Below are positions 24,672-34,064 of a DNA stretch of 64,000 bases, piece by piece. The stretch is from Clostridium sp. (GTDB lineage Bacteria > Bacillota > Clostridia > Lachnospirales > Lachnospiraceae): assembly GCA_023664325.1 (NCBI GenBank), contig JAMPFS010000004.1, positions 1 through 64,000 on the forward strand, written 5' to 3'. A model generated the notes under the pieces. That model worked only from the letters and a program-made list of their open reading frames with translations. It was not told the DNA's origin and searched no databases. Both the position numbers and the translations under genes were made by a program. Every line of letters begins with the position of its first letter. Positions within the stretch are counted from its first letter, which is position 1.

Positions 24672-27020
24672 TTGAAAAGACCAATGATTTATTGGGTTAT
24701 CTTGTTTGTGCTTGGAGAGGTGCTGGGATATCAGTTTCAGATAAATCAACTGGTTATTGGGATTGCCGGAATGGCAGGGGTTTTGGCTGCTGTTGCGGCA
24801 TTTCGCAGATGTAAGAAAAGAGTCATAAAATATAACGGCAGCCTGCCGCATCAGGTAAACTGGTTATGGTGGATCGGCGGCATGTTTTTTTTGTTTGGCA
24901 TAGTGAGTATGTCAAACGCAAAGGGAAAGATCTGTTTTTGTGAGCAGTTTGCGGATGACAGCGTATATGTGAAAGGAGTTGTCATACAGCGCACAGAGAA
25001 AGAGGAACGTATACAATATGTCATAAAGGCGGATTCTGTCAATGGCAGAAAATACAGCCTGAATGTGCTTGCGGGTATCGACAATGTGGATTTGATACCG
25101 GGAGAGTACATTGAAATAGAAGGGCGTTCCGTGGAGTTCAACCATGCTACGAATCCCGGCGGCTATGACGAGGAAAGCAGTCAGTATGGCAATGGTATTT
25201 TTTTAAAAGTTCAAAATGCCGGATACCGGGGAGGAAGCCGGAACAAATATTCTATCAGGGTATTATTGTACCGGCTTCAACAAAAGCTGCTAGGCATATA
25301 CCGAAGCCTGTTTGATGAAGAAAATGCATCCCTTGCCGGCGCAATGGTATTAGGAGACAAGGCAGGTTTGGACTCGGATATCAGGGAGCTTTACCGGAAA
25401 AACGGGATTGCGCATTTGATTGCCATATCGGGTCTGCATATTGCAATGATTGGGGGCAGCATATACCGGCTCCTGCGGAGAAAAAGCGGCAGTTTTGGAA
25501 TGGCAGCAATCCTGGGCGGGGGTTTTATCATACTTTATGGCATGCTGACGGGACTTTCGGGCGCTACCCTGCGGGCAGTCATTATGCTGCTTGTCATGAT
25601 CGGGGCAGAGGTTACCGGGCGGCGGTATGATATACTGTCGGCAATTGCCATGGCGCTGCTTGTCATGCTGATCCGCAATCCTTATCAGATGTTTCAGGCA
25701 GGATTTTTGCTTTCTTTTGGGGCGGTTTTAGGCATTGCATGGCTGGTTCCCATATGGAATATGTATTTTGAGAAATTTCCCCGGTGGCTGGGCGGCGTTG
25801 CTGTCAGTATGAGCGTGCAGGCTGCCACACTGCCGATTATGTTGTGGTATTTCTATGAGGTGCCGGTTTGGGGGTTTGCGCTGAATCTGATCGCAGTGCC
25901 GCTGATGGGCATTTTACTTGCATGTCTGATTTTTTGTGGTCTTGCCGGCATGTTTTTTTTGCCGGCTGCACAGTTACTGGCAATGCCGGCGGCATGGATT
26001 TTTAAGTTGTATAAGCTGCTTTGTGAGGGGAGCGGATTTTTACCGTTTCATACGTTTTGCATGGGAAGGCCGTCTGTCGGTTTTGTGGTTTTCTATTACC
26101 TGTTATTAGGGGTATTTGTGTTGGGCCGGTACCGGGAGAAGGAAGCCGGGCATTTCAAGAAATGGAAAGTATGGCGCTATGCGGCATTATTTGTTTTGTT
26201 ATTTGCAGCGCAAAGGATACCGGGCAATCTGAAAATATGCATGATGGACGTTGGACAGGGGGATGGTTTTTATATACGGACACCGGAATATCTGCATATA
26301 TTGATGGATGGCGGCAGCAGTACAAAGAATCAGCTTGGAAAATATGTGTTAAGCGCTACCGCGCGGTATTTTGGCACGCAGCAGTTAGATTATGTATTTG
26401 TGTCTCATAGTGACAAAGACCACTATAGTGGGATTTTGGAGCTTTTGCAGGATGATGATATCCGGATCAGACATCTGGTTCTGCCTGCGATTGCCAATCC
26501 GGATGAGGCATACAGACTGTTAGAACAAAAGGCGGAGGAAAGCCAGACCAAAATCATCTATATGGAGGCAGGTGACTGTTTACAGCTTGGAGAGATTTCG
26601 CTTAAGTGCTTAAATCCGCAGTATGGGGATTATGCAGATAAAAACACGGCAAGCCTGGTATTGCTTTTAAGTTACAGGGATTTTGATATGCTGTTTACCG
26701 GCGACATTGATGTTACGGCAGAGCAGCGGTTAGCAGAGCAGGAACAGCTGGAATCATATTATATTGAAGTGTTAAAGGTTGCCCATCACGGTTCGGATAC
26801 ATCATCTTCTGCCATGTTTTTAAAAAAGACAGATCCGGAGGTATCGCTTGTATCTGTGGCAGAAAAAAATGGATATGGGCATCCGGCAAAAGAGGTGCTA
26901 GAGCGTCTTTTGCAATGCTCCGACAAGATTTATTTGACAAAGGATAGTGGAGCAGTTACGATAGATACGAATGGGAAATGGTACAGGCTGAATACATATT
27001 TGCAGGCGTCAAAACCATAG
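24672..27020 (+). CDS. comEC: DNA internalization channel ComEC/Rec2
   Basis: A 782-residue multispanning protein expected to carry transforming DNA across the membrane. Domains in order: N-terminal membrane hairpin and DUF4131/OB-like part (1-190), the Competence domain (about 215-480) with GDKAGLDSDIRELYRKNGIAHLIAISGLH (split) and many helices, and a metallo-beta-lactamase-like C-terminal domain from about 520. That domain has DVGQGDGFYI, DGGSS, SHSDKDHYSG, FTGDID and VAHHGSDTSSS, which keep the metal-binding residues and so support nuclease activity. The TTG at 24672 follows AAGGAG at a long spacing; ATG 24684 is an alternative. It is separated from comEA by three genes, unlike the B. subtilis operon. 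Confidence 0.93.
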   Translation: MKRPMIYWVILFVLGEVLGYQFQINQLVIGIAGMAGVLAAVAAFRRCKKRVIKYNGSLPHQVNWLWWIGGMFFLFGIVSMSNAKGKICFCEQFADDSVYVKGVVIQRTEKEERIQYVIKADSVNGRKYSLNVLAGIDNVDLIPGEYIEIEGRSVEFNHATNPGGYDEESSQYGNGIFLKVQNAGYRGGSRNKYSIRVLLYRLQQKLLGIYRSLFDEENASLAGAMVLGDKAGLDSDIRELYRKNGIAHLIAISGLHIAMIGGSIYRLLRRKSGSFGMAAILGGGFIILYGMLTGLSGATLRAVIMLLVMIGAEVTGRRYDILSAIAMALLVMLIRNPYQMFQAGFLLSFGAVLGIAWLVPIWNMYFEKFPRWLGGVAVSMSVQAATLPIMLWYFYEVPVWGFALNLIAVPLMGILLACLIFCGLAGMFFLPAAQLLAMPAAWIFKLYKLLCEGSGFLPFHTFCMGRPSVGFVVFYYLLLGVFVLGRYREKEAGHFKKWKVWRYAALFVLLFAAQRIPGNLKICMMDVGQGDGFYIRTPEYLHILMDGGSSTKNQLGKYVLSATARYFGTQQLDYVFVSHSDKDHYSGILELLQDDDIRIRHLVLPAIANPDEAYRLLEQKAEESQTKIIYMEAGDCLQLGEISLKCLNPQYGDYADKNTASLVLLLSYRDFDMLFTGDIDVTAEQRLAEQEQLESYYIEVLKVAHHGSDTSSSAMFLKKTDPEVSLVSVAEKNGYGHPAKEVLERLLQCSDKIYLTKDSGAVTIDTNGKWYRLNTYLQASKP

Positions 27021-27079
27021 CCGGGGATGGCAGTCTGGGGCAGATAGTTACAAACAGCAGAATTTATGTGGAGTGAGCA

Positions 27080-28060
27080 ATGAAGAATATAAACAGGGAT
27101 ATCGAACAAAATGAACTAAAACAGTTTTATCTTTTGTATGGAGCCGAGGATTACCTGAAGGCGCAGTATAAAGATAAACTGGTGAATGCACTGGTGGATT
27201 CGGATGATAATATGAATTACAATTATTATGAGGGAGACCATGTAAATGCGCAGGAGGTTTTGGATATCGGGGAGACACTTCCGTTTTTTGCGGAACACAG
27301 GGTGATTGTATTGGAAAATTCCGGGCTGTTTAAGAAATGCCCGGAGGATTTTGAGCAGAAATTAGCGCATTTTCCGGAATCGACACACCTTATTTTTGTG
27401 GAAAAGGACGTGGATAAGAGAAGCCGTTTGTATAAGTGGATGGGAAAGTCCGGTTATGTTTCACAGATGGATACGCCGGATGAAAAAATGCTGCTGGCAT
27501 GGGTGAAGGGCTTATGTAAGGCAGAGGGCAAGCAGATCGAAGATGCAGCCATATTTTATTTTGTAGAGCATATGGGAACGGATATGCTGCTTTTGAAAAA
27601 TGAGCTGGAAAAGGTATTTTGCTATTGCTACGAACAGGATGTGATTACAGTGGAAGAAATCAGGCAGGTCTGCGTCAGCCAGGCGACAGATAAAATGTTT
27701 GATATGCTCGATGCAATCGGTAGCCACAATAAGGATAAGGCGCTGTCTCTTTATCATGACCTGTTAGCGCTGCGGGAGCCGGCTATGCGGATTTTATATA
27801 TGCTTACCAGGCATTTCCACATTTTGATGCAGTTGAGGGCATTATCGGATTCCGGAAAGGACAATAAGACAATCGCCTCCCTTTGCGGTATTCCGCCGTT
27901 TAGTGTCAAAAAATATGCAGCACAGGCATCGAAATACTCATATGGGCAGTTAAAAGGAATCGTGGAACAATGCCAGTTGACGGATCAGGGAGTAAAGACC
28001 GGACGGGTGCAGGATACGGTAGGCGTTGAGCTGTTAATCGTTGAATTTAGTAATAAGTAA
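27080..28060 (+). CDS. holA: DNA polymerase III subunit delta
   Basis: The 326-residue delta subunit of the clamp loader, which opens the sliding clamp. It has the expected N-terminal AAA-like domain (FYLLYGAEDYLKAQYKDKL, split; VLENSG near 75; THLIFVEKDVDKRSRLYKW near 110), then TDKMFDMLDAIGSHNKDKAL and the C-terminal collar domain with LREPAMRILYMLTRHFHIL. As is normal for delta subunits, no P-loop lysine is kept. It follows comEC and precedes rpsT, as in B. subtilis, and ends at a terminator shared with the convergent rpsT. Confidence 0.94.
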   Translation: MKNINRDIEQNELKQFYLLYGAEDYLKAQYKDKLVNALVDSDDNMNYNYYEGDHVNAQEVLDIGETLPFFAEHRVIVLENSGLFKKCPEDFEQKLAHFPESTHLIFVEKDVDKRSRLYKWMGKSGYVSQMDTPDEKMLLAWVKGLCKAEGKQIEDAAIFYFVEHMGTDMLLLKNELEKVFCYCYEQDVITVEEIRQVCVSQATDKMFDMLDAIGSHNKDKALSLYHDLLALREPAMRILYMLTRHFHILMQLRALSDSGKDNKTIASLCGIPPFSVKKYAAQASKYSYGQLKGIVEQCQLTDQGVKTGRVQDTVGVELLIVEFSNK

Positions 28061-28101
28061 AATGGGAACCGGAAGCTTCCGGGGAATGTTTTGCGCAAAA
28101 G

Positions 28102-28130
28102 AAAAGGACTGTGGGTTAATCAGTCCTTTT
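28102..28130. terminator. Bidirectional terminator between holA and rpsT
   Basis: AAAAGGACTG (28102-28111) and CAGTCCTTTT (28121-28130) form a 10-bp stem with a 9-base loop. It is flanked by A and T runs, so it can stop transcription from both sides. Confidence 0.9.
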
Positions 28131-28159
28131 TTCAATCTATATTTGCTTTGCGAATCTGC

Positions 28160-28423
28160 TTATGCCATCTTATTGACAGCGGCAGCCAAACGTGAAATCT
28201 TCCGAGAAGCTGTATTCTTGTGCAGGACGCCTTTTGAAGCAGCCTTGCTGAGTTCAGATGTGCAAACCTTTAACTGCTCCTGTGCTAAAGCCTTATCGCC
28301 GGATGCCACAGCAGCCTCAAACTTCTTAATGATTGTCTTTAACTTAGACTTTATCATTTTGTTTCTTAACGTCTTTTTCTCGATTACTTTGATTCTCTTT
28401 TTTGCAGATTTAATATTTGCCAA
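28160..28423 (-). CDS. rpsT: 30S ribosomal protein S20
   Basis: Primary 16S rRNA-binding protein of the small subunit. The 87 residues begin with the family opening (M)ANIKSAKKRIKVIEKKT and end with TASRKISRLAAAVNKMA. The start is a TTG (28421-28423): GGAGGTG lies six bases ahead of it on the coding strand, and it gives the exact family N-terminus. The upstream ATG at 28438 would overlap that ribosome binding site and add five unusual residues. A low-efficiency TTG start fits autoregulation known for S20 in E. coli, which uses UUG. The gene is convergent with holA. Confidence 0.96.
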   Translation of the reverse strand: MANIKSAKKRIKVIEKKTLRNKMIKSKLKTIIKKFEAAVASGDKALAQEQLKVCTSELSKAASKGVLHKNTASRKISRLAAAVNKMA

Positions 28424-28511
28424 AACTGACACCTCCATTATTTAATAGTATGTATTTGATGGTTTCACATTAAAACCTGAGACGGACACTATAATGTAAA
28501 CATACTCGTTT

Positions 28512-28540
28512 ATAATAATCAAATGCGTATGATTTGTCAA
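28512..28540 (-). promoter_or_regulatory. Predicted rpsT promoter
   Basis: On the minus strand, consensus TTGACA (28535-28540), 17 bases, TATTAT (28512-28517), about 90 bases before the TTG start of rpsT. Confidence 0.8.
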
Positions 28541-28660
28541 GGATTTTTTTGAAAAATATTATCCGGAATTTATTTTGGCATTTCATTTCCGGTGTATAGA
28601 ATGGCGGCAATATGGCAAGGATTTTACTGTCATTAGTTTATTATAGAAAAGAGGGATGCT

Positions 28661-29566
28661 ATGCGAGGCAGGACAGATTTAGCGGTAGAGATGAAGGAGG
28701 ATATCAAAAGTGATGAGCCGATACCGGGAGTACATGTGATGACAAAAAACCACGGAGACATGGATATTAAAGAAATACGCATTGTGGTGGAAAATCAGGA
28801 GGGTGAAAAGAATCTTGGGAAACCCATCGGAACATATATTACGTTGGAAAGTGAACATTTAAGGGATCATGATGAAGGTTTTCATGAGCCGATGATGGAG
28901 GTATTGGCAAAGGAACTCCGGCAGTTTATCGGCAATAAGAAAAAAATTATGGTGGCAGGGCTGGGAAACCGTGAAGTGACGCCGGATGCGTTAGGCCCGT
29001 TTGTGATTGACAATCTATATGTGACAAGGCATCTGCTGAAAGAGGGAATTATAAGGGAAAGCGCGGAGTTATCTGCGATTGCGCCGGGGGTGATGGCACA
29101 GACAGGGATGGAGTCGTCAACAATTTTAAGGGCATTGGTAAAAGAAATAAAGCCGGATCTGCTCATTGTGATTGATGCGTTGGCAGCGAGGGATTCGGAT
29201 CGTTTGAATAAGACGATACAGCTTGCGGATACAGGAATTACACCGGGCTCCGGCGTGGGAAACCACAGGGATGCGATCAATGAGGAACATGTAGGCGTTC
29301 CCGTGCTGGCAATTGGGGTTCCGACGGTGATTGCCGTTCCCACTATTGTAAATGATGCTATGGATGTGATGGTAAATGCAATTGGGAAACAGTCCACCAA
29401 AAATGTTTTGAAAAAATTCAATGATGAGGAGCGCTATCAGCTTGCATGTGAAATGGTAACGCCATACCTGGAAAATATGTTTGTGACACCGAAAGATATT
29501 GATGAAGCGGTTAAGCGAATCAGTTATACGATATCGGAGGCAATTAATCAGGCAGCCCTGGCATAG
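28661..29566 (+). CDS. gpr: Spore germination protease GPR
   Basis: Aspartic-type protease that degrades small acid-soluble spore proteins on germination; made in the forespore as an inactive zymogen. The 301 residues include the family N-terminus RTDLAVEM, MVAGLGNREVTPDALGP near 105-121, the APGVMAQTGMES segment near 148, IDALAARD near 170, and PGSGVGNHRDAI near 197. Only three residues (MRG) precede the RTDLA motif, against about fifteen in Bacillus. The zymogen pro-segment is therefore minimal and activation may differ. An in-frame TAG upstream leaves no room for a longer form. spoIIP follows, as in B. subtilis. Confidence 0.95.
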   Translation: MRGRTDLAVEMKEDIKSDEPIPGVHVMTKNHGDMDIKEIRIVVENQEGEKNLGKPIGTYITLESEHLRDHDEGFHEPMMEVLAKELRQFIGNKKKIMVAGLGNREVTPDALGPFVIDNLYVTRHLLKEGIIRESAELSAIAPGVMAQTGMESSTILRALVKEIKPDLLIVIDALAARDSDRLNKTIQLADTGITPGSGVGNHRDAINEEHVGVPVLAIGVPTVIAVPTIVNDAMDVMVNAIGKQSTKNVLKKFNDEERYQLACEMVTPYLENMFVTPKDIDEAVKRISYTISEAINQAALA

Positions 29567-29594
29567 AAACCTTTTTTGCGAATAGAATGATAAT

Positions 29595-30830
29595 ATGAAA
29601 AAATATTCGCATGCCATACAGCAAAATCAATTGAATAAAAGATATGCGCGGCAGAAAAGGCAGGGTGGAATCCGTAAGCGGAGGATATGGATTTTTGTCT
29701 TTGCAATATGGGTGTTATGTGTGATATCCGGCATGGAACCGGAGAACCTGTTTTATGAATTGACAACCCAATTGCTGCCGCTTTTTACATATGAGCAGGA
29801 ATATGGTCTGACAGATATCGACTATGCCGCCAATTACCAGGTTCCGGCATGGTTTCATGAGGATGAGGGCGTGACGATGGAAACCGGCAGTCTGGCAGAT
29901 ACGGAAGGGGATGGCATGGCGATTTTGCAGAATGCCATAGCAGATGCGGAGGGAGCCGGGAACGGGTCAGAACAGGCGGAGCAGGAACCCAAAATTACAA
30001 CGTTAGCGGATGGCGTGAAGGGGAATGGATATACCAGAGAACAGATGCAAAACAAAGATTTTCTGTTGAGTAAGATATTTGTTGTGGACAGTAATACAAG
30101 CATGACAAAGGAGGAGCTTAGCCTTGAAAATCTGTTAGATCAGGATATGTCTGTTGCAGGGCTGAAGGATTGGGGGCAGGGGGAAAAAGGAAAGGATAAG
30201 GAGTGTAAAATTCTCATTTATCACACCCATGCCTCGGAAAGCTTTGCGGACAGCAGGGCCGGGAAACAGGAGGATACCATTGTAGGGGTGGGAAGCTATC
30301 TGACAAAAATTTTGGAGGAGCAATATGGAATCCCTGTCTACCATGACACAACGGCATATGACATGATAGATGGGGTGCTTGACCGGAGCAAGGCTTATGA
30401 AAATGCCTATGACAGCGTCTCAAAGATATTGGCGGATAATCCCTCCATTGAGGTGGTGATAGACCTGCATCGGGATGGCGTAAACGAGGAAACGCATTTA
30501 GTGACAGATATTAACGGAAAAAAAACGGCAAAGATTATGTTTTTAAATGGCGTCAGCCGGTCGAATACGAACGGAGAGATTGAATATCTGAAAAATCCCA
30601 ATAAGCTTGCAAACCTTGCCTTCAGCTTTCAGATGTATTTAGCCGGCAGGGAGTATTACGGAGATTATGTGCGGAAAATATATGTGAAAAGCTTAAGGTT
30701 CAATCTGCATTTACTGCCAAGAACGGCTTTGATTGAAGTGGGGGCGCAGAATAATCTGCTCGAGGAAGAAAAGAATGCAATGGAGCCGTTAGCAGCAATT
30801 TTAAATCAGGTTTTGTCCGATGAAGAATGA
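29595..30830 (+). CDS. spoIIP: Stage II sporulation protein P
   Basis: Peptidoglycan amidase and endopeptidase of the DMP complex that drives forespore engulfment. The 411-residue protein has a basic N-terminus (MKKYSHAIQQNQLNKRYARQ), a transmembrane segment at about 31-47, an acidic spacer, and the SpoIIP domain from about 190 to the end. Metal and active-site motifs are visible: IYHTHASESF near 212, VIDLHRDGV near 288, and ALIEVGAQNN near 376. It sits 28 bases after gpr in the conserved order. Transcription during sporulation is expected, but no sporulation sigma-factor promoter could be assigned with confidence. Confidence 0.95.
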   Translation: MKKYSHAIQQNQLNKRYARQKRQGGIRKRRIWIFVFAIWVLCVISGMEPENLFYELTTQLLPLFTYEQEYGLTDIDYAANYQVPAWFHEDEGVTMETGSLADTEGDGMAILQNAIADAEGAGNGSEQAEQEPKITTLADGVKGNGYTREQMQNKDFLLSKIFVVDSNTSMTKEELSLENLLDQDMSVAGLKDWGQGEKGKDKECKILIYHTHASESFADSRAGKQEDTIVGVGSYLTKILEEQYGIPVYHDTTAYDMIDGVLDRSKAYENAYDSVSKILADNPSIEVVIDLHRDGVNEETHLVTDINGKKTAKIMFLNGVSRSNTNGEIEYLKNPNKLANLAFSFQMYLAGREYYGDYVRKIYVKSLRFNLHLLPRTALIEVGAQNNLLEEEKNAMEPLAAILNQVLSDEE

Positions 30831-30925
30831 TGCATTTTGTTGCTTGTCTGACCGGATGTTTTCCCGGAGGTGAGGCAGGATCCGGTGATGGTAAAAATAT
30901 CCTATCATTCTATAAAGAAATGTGC

Positions 30926-30931
30926 TATAAT
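30926..30931 (+). promoter_or_regulatory. Possible lepA -10 element
   Basis: TATAAT at 30926-30931 lies 60 bases before lepA in the 160-base gap after spoIIP. The hexamer 17 bases upstream (TATCAT) is a poor -35. An ACCGGAT/ATCCGGT inverted repeat within the gap may be part of a weak terminator for spoIIP. Confidence 0.35.
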
Positions 30932-30990
30932 TTTGATAATTATGTAATGCTGTCTGTATCATATGACAGATAAGAACAGGAGAAATGAAA

Positions 30991-32805
30991 ATGGCACATA
31001 TAGACCAGAGCAAGATTCGGAATTTTAGCATCATTGCGCATATTGATCATGGAAAATCCACTTTGGCGGATCGTATTATTGAAAAGACAGGACTGTTGAC
31101 AGAACGGGAAATGCAGGCACAGGTTCTGGATAATATGGAGTTGGAACGGGAACGCGGAATTACGATTAAGGCACAGGCTGTGCGTATTATTTATAAGGCG
31201 AAGGATGGGGAGGAATACATTTTCAATCTGATTGACACGCCGGGACATGTGGATTTTAATTATGAGGTGTCAAGAAGTCTGGCTGCCTGTGAAGGCGCCA
31301 TTTTAGTGGTGGATGCAGCCCAGGGAATTGAAGCGCAGACTCTTGCCAATGTATATCTTGCAATTGACAATGATTTGGAGATTATGCCGGTAGTAAATAA
31401 GATTGATCTGCCAAGCGCGGATCCGGAACGGGTTGTGAATGAAATCGAGGATGTGATAGGGATTGAGGCGCAGGATGCTCCGAGGATTTCTGCAAAGACA
31501 GGACAGAATATTGAAGATGTGTTAGAACAGATTGTGTCCAAAATCCCGGCGCCGCATGGAGATGCGGATGGACCGCTGAAAGCAGTTATTTTTGACAGTC
31601 TGTATGATGCATATAAAGGAGTTATTATTTTCTGCCGACTGTTTGACGGTTCCGTGAGAAAAGGAACGAAGATCCGCATGATGGCGACAGGGGCGGAGGT
31701 CGAGGTTGTCGAGGTCGGTATTTTTGGCGCAGGGCAGCTGATTCCACAGGACGAGCTTTCCGCCGGATTGGTTGGTTATATTACCGCAAGTCTCAAAGAT
31801 GTGAAAGACACACAGGTGGGGGATACCGTAACAGAGGCAGATAATCCATGTAAGGAGGCTCTCCCGGGTTACAAAAAAGCCAATCCTATGGTTTATTGTG
31901 GCATGTATCCGGCAGACGGGGCAAAATATCCTGATTTACGGGATGCATTAGAGAAGCTGCAGCTAAATGATGCTTCTTTGAGTTATGAACCGGAGACATC
32001 CATCGCATTAGGATTTGGCTATCGGTGTGGTTTTTTAGGTTTGCTGCATCTTGAAATTATACAGGAGCGTTTAGAGAGGGAATATAATCTGGATCTGGTA
32101 ACAACAGCCCCGGGTGTTATTTATAAAGTGTACAAGACGGACGGAGAGGTGATTGAACTTACCAATCCTTCCAATTTACCGGATCCATCCGGTATTGATT
32201 ATATGGAGGAACCGTTTGTGGCGGCAGAAATTATGGTGACAAAGGATTATGTGGGAGCCATTATGCAGCTGTGCCAGGAGCGCCGTGGAGTGTATAAGAG
32301 CATGGAATATATGGAGGAGACAAGGGCATTGCTCAAATACGATCTTCCACTCAATGAGATCATTTATGATTTCTTTGATGCGTTAAAATCCCGCTCACGG
32401 GGTTATGCCTCTTTTGATTATGAGTTGTCGGATTACCGCCGTTCCAATCTGGTAAAACTGGATATCCTGATTAACAAAGAAGAGGTGGATGCGCTTTCCT
32501 TTATTGTGCATGCAGATTCTGCTTATGAGCGGGGAAGGAAGATGTGTGAAAAGCTCAAAGGCGAGATTCCGAGGCATTTGTTTGAGATTCCAATCCAGGC
32601 AGCGATCGGAAGTAAGATTATTGCAAGAGAGACAATAAAGGCGCTTCGGAAGGATGTGCTTGCAAAGTGTTATGGCGGAGATATTACCCGTAAGAAAAAA
32701 CTTCTTGAAAAACAGAAGGAAGGCAAGAAGCGTATGCGCCAAATTGGCAATGTGGAAATTCCGCAGAAGGCATTTATGAGCGTCCTGAAATTGGATGAAG
32801 AATAA
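30991..32805 (+). CDS. lepA: Elongation factor 4 (LepA)
   Basis: Ribosomal back-translocating GTPase of 604 residues. G1 motif AHIDHGKST is at about 14-22, the switch region RERGITIKAQ near 54, G3 DTPGHVDF near 80-87, G4 NKID near 134, and the EF-G-like domains follow with GFGYRCGFLGLLH. The LepA-specific C-terminal domain (YGGDITRKKKLLEKQKEGKKRM, split; IPQKAFM) closes the protein. GGAG eight bases ahead favours ATG 30991 over ATG 30985. hemW begins within the last codons. Confidence 0.97.
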   Translation: MAHIDQSKIRNFSIIAHIDHGKSTLADRIIEKTGLLTEREMQAQVLDNMELERERGITIKAQAVRIIYKAKDGEEYIFNLIDTPGHVDFNYEVSRSLAACEGAILVVDAAQGIEAQTLANVYLAIDNDLEIMPVVNKIDLPSADPERVVNEIEDVIGIEAQDAPRISAKTGQNIEDVLEQIVSKIPAPHGDADGPLKAVIFDSLYDAYKGVIIFCRLFDGSVRKGTKIRMMATGAEVEVVEVGIFGAGQLIPQDELSAGLVGYITASLKDVKDTQVGDTVTEADNPCKEALPGYKKANPMVYCGMYPADGAKYPDLRDALEKLQLNDASLSYEPETSIALGFGYRCGFLGLLHLEIIQERLEREYNLDLVTTAPGVIYKVYKTDGEVIELTNPSNLPDPSGIDYMEEPFVAAEIMVTKDYVGAIMQLCQERRGVYKSMEYMEETRALLKYDLPLNEIIYDFFDALKSRSRGYASFDYELSDYRRSNLVKLDILINKEEVDALSFIVHADSAYERGRKMCEKLKGEIPRHLFEIPIQAAIGSKIIARETIKALRKDVLAKCYGGDITRKKKLLEKQKEGKKRMRQIGNVEIPQKAFMSVLKLDEE

Positions 32806-34006
32806 CGGCAAAAGGCGGGAAAAGAGTGTGGAACCAGAGATAAGAGACTTAAGTATATATGTGCATATTCCATTTTGCAGGGCGAAATGCAGTTATTGTG
32901 ATTTCCTGTCCTTTGCCGGCTGTGAACATTCCAAACAGGAGCAGTATGTGAATGCGCTTTGCAGGGAGATTAACGCTTATGCATTCCTTTCCGAAGAATA
33001 CCGTGTGCAGACGATTTTCTTTGGCGGAGGCACGCCGTCTTATATAGATGCAGATTTCATCTGCCGGATTTTGGAGACGGTACGGAATGTTTTTGATGTG
33101 GCAAAAGATGCAGAGGTGACAATTGAGGGAAACCCGGACAGTCTCAATCCGGACAAGCTTCAAACGTACAAAGAGGCAGGAATTAACCGTTTGAGTATCG
33201 GATTGCAAAGCGCCAATGATGATATGCTTCTTCGCATTGGCAGAATACACAATTATAATCAGTTTATGGCAGCGTATACGAGCGCAAGACAGACAGGTTT
33301 TGACAATATTAACGTGGATCTGATGGCAGGGCTTCCCAGTGAAAATATGGATTCCTATCTCAGAACGCTTGAAACGGTAGGAAAGTTGCAGCCGGAACAT
33401 ATTTCTGCTTATAGCCTGAGTGTGGAGGAGGGAACGCCGTTAAGTACCCATGAGGAATTGCTCGCTATGCTTCCGAAGGAGGAAGAAGAACGGCAAATGT
33501 ATGCCGAAACGAAACATTTTCTGGGGCAGGGCGGTTACAAAAGGTACGAGATATCCAATTATGCGAAGGAAGGCTTTGCATGCAGGCATAACAAAGTGTA
33601 TTGGACCGGTGGAGAATATTTAGGCGTTGGCCTGGGCGCTGCTTCGTATCTGGCAGCCCGGTTAGAGAATGCGCATTGCGGGAAAATCCGTTTTCATGGC
33701 ATAGAGAATATGGACGAATATATCGAAAGATTTATGGGATGTGACGGCATGCATTATCAGGACTTATATTTTTGTAAACGAGAGGATGAGATGGAGGAGT
33801 TCATGTTTTTGGGGCTGCGTCTCATGCAGGGGGTGTCCAGGGAAGAGTTCCGGAACCGTTTTGGCGTTACGATGGAGAGCGTGTATGGGAACGTCATGGA
33901 ACGGTATGTGGAAAAAGGACTGCTGATAGATAAGGATGGATGGTTACGCCTGAGCGACAGAGGAATCGACGTCAGCAATGTGGTGATGGCAGAGTTTATG
34001 CTTTAG
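32795..34006 (+). CDS. hemW: Radical SAM protein HemW
   Basis: Heme chaperone related to oxygen-independent coproporphyrinogen oxidase. The CxxxCxxC cluster (PFCRAKCSYCDF) lies near residues 26-37, followed by FFGGGTPSY, EGNPDSL, INRLSIGLQS and the C-terminal HemN domain with HNKVYWTGGEYLGVGLGAAS (about 268-287). At 403 residues it is of HemW length. Most such proteins insert heme and do not oxidise coproporphyrinogen; annotation as HemN would be misleading. ATG 32795 overlaps lepA by 11 bases; GTG 32828 is a reasonable alternative start. The lepA-hemW pair is widely conserved. Confidence 0.92.
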   Translation: MKNNGKRREKSVEPEIRDLSIYVHIPFCRAKCSYCDFLSFAGCEHSKQEQYVNALCREINAYAFLSEEYRVQTIFFGGGTPSYIDADFICRILETVRNVFDVAKDAEVTIEGNPDSLNPDKLQTYKEAGINRLSIGLQSANDDMLLRIGRIHNYNQFMAAYTSARQTGFDNINVDLMAGLPSENMDSYLRTLETVGKLQPEHISAYSLSVEEGTPLSTHEELLAMLPKEEEERQMYAETKHFLGQGGYKRYEISNYAKEGFACRHNKVYWTGGEYLGVGLGAASYLAARLENAHCGKIRFHGIENMDEYIERFMGCDGMHYQDLYFCKREDEMEEFMFLGLRLMQGVSREEFRNRFGVTMESVYGNVMERYVEKGLLIDKDGWLRLSDRGIDVSNVVMAEFML

Positions 34007-34064
34007 GGGGAAACAGTATTTTACAATCACCGAAAGGAATAAGGTAGAGAGAGAGGATGGGATT

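Noticed and set aside
28069..28082. Perfect palindrome CCGGAAGCTTCCGG after holA as a terminator
   Set aside because: It has no loop and no T-run; the real terminator is the hairpin at 28102-28130.
28567..28660. Sigma-G promoter before gpr
   Set aside because: GTATA at about 28593 fits a -35, but no CATnnTA-like -10 lies at a workable distance, so the call would be unsupported.
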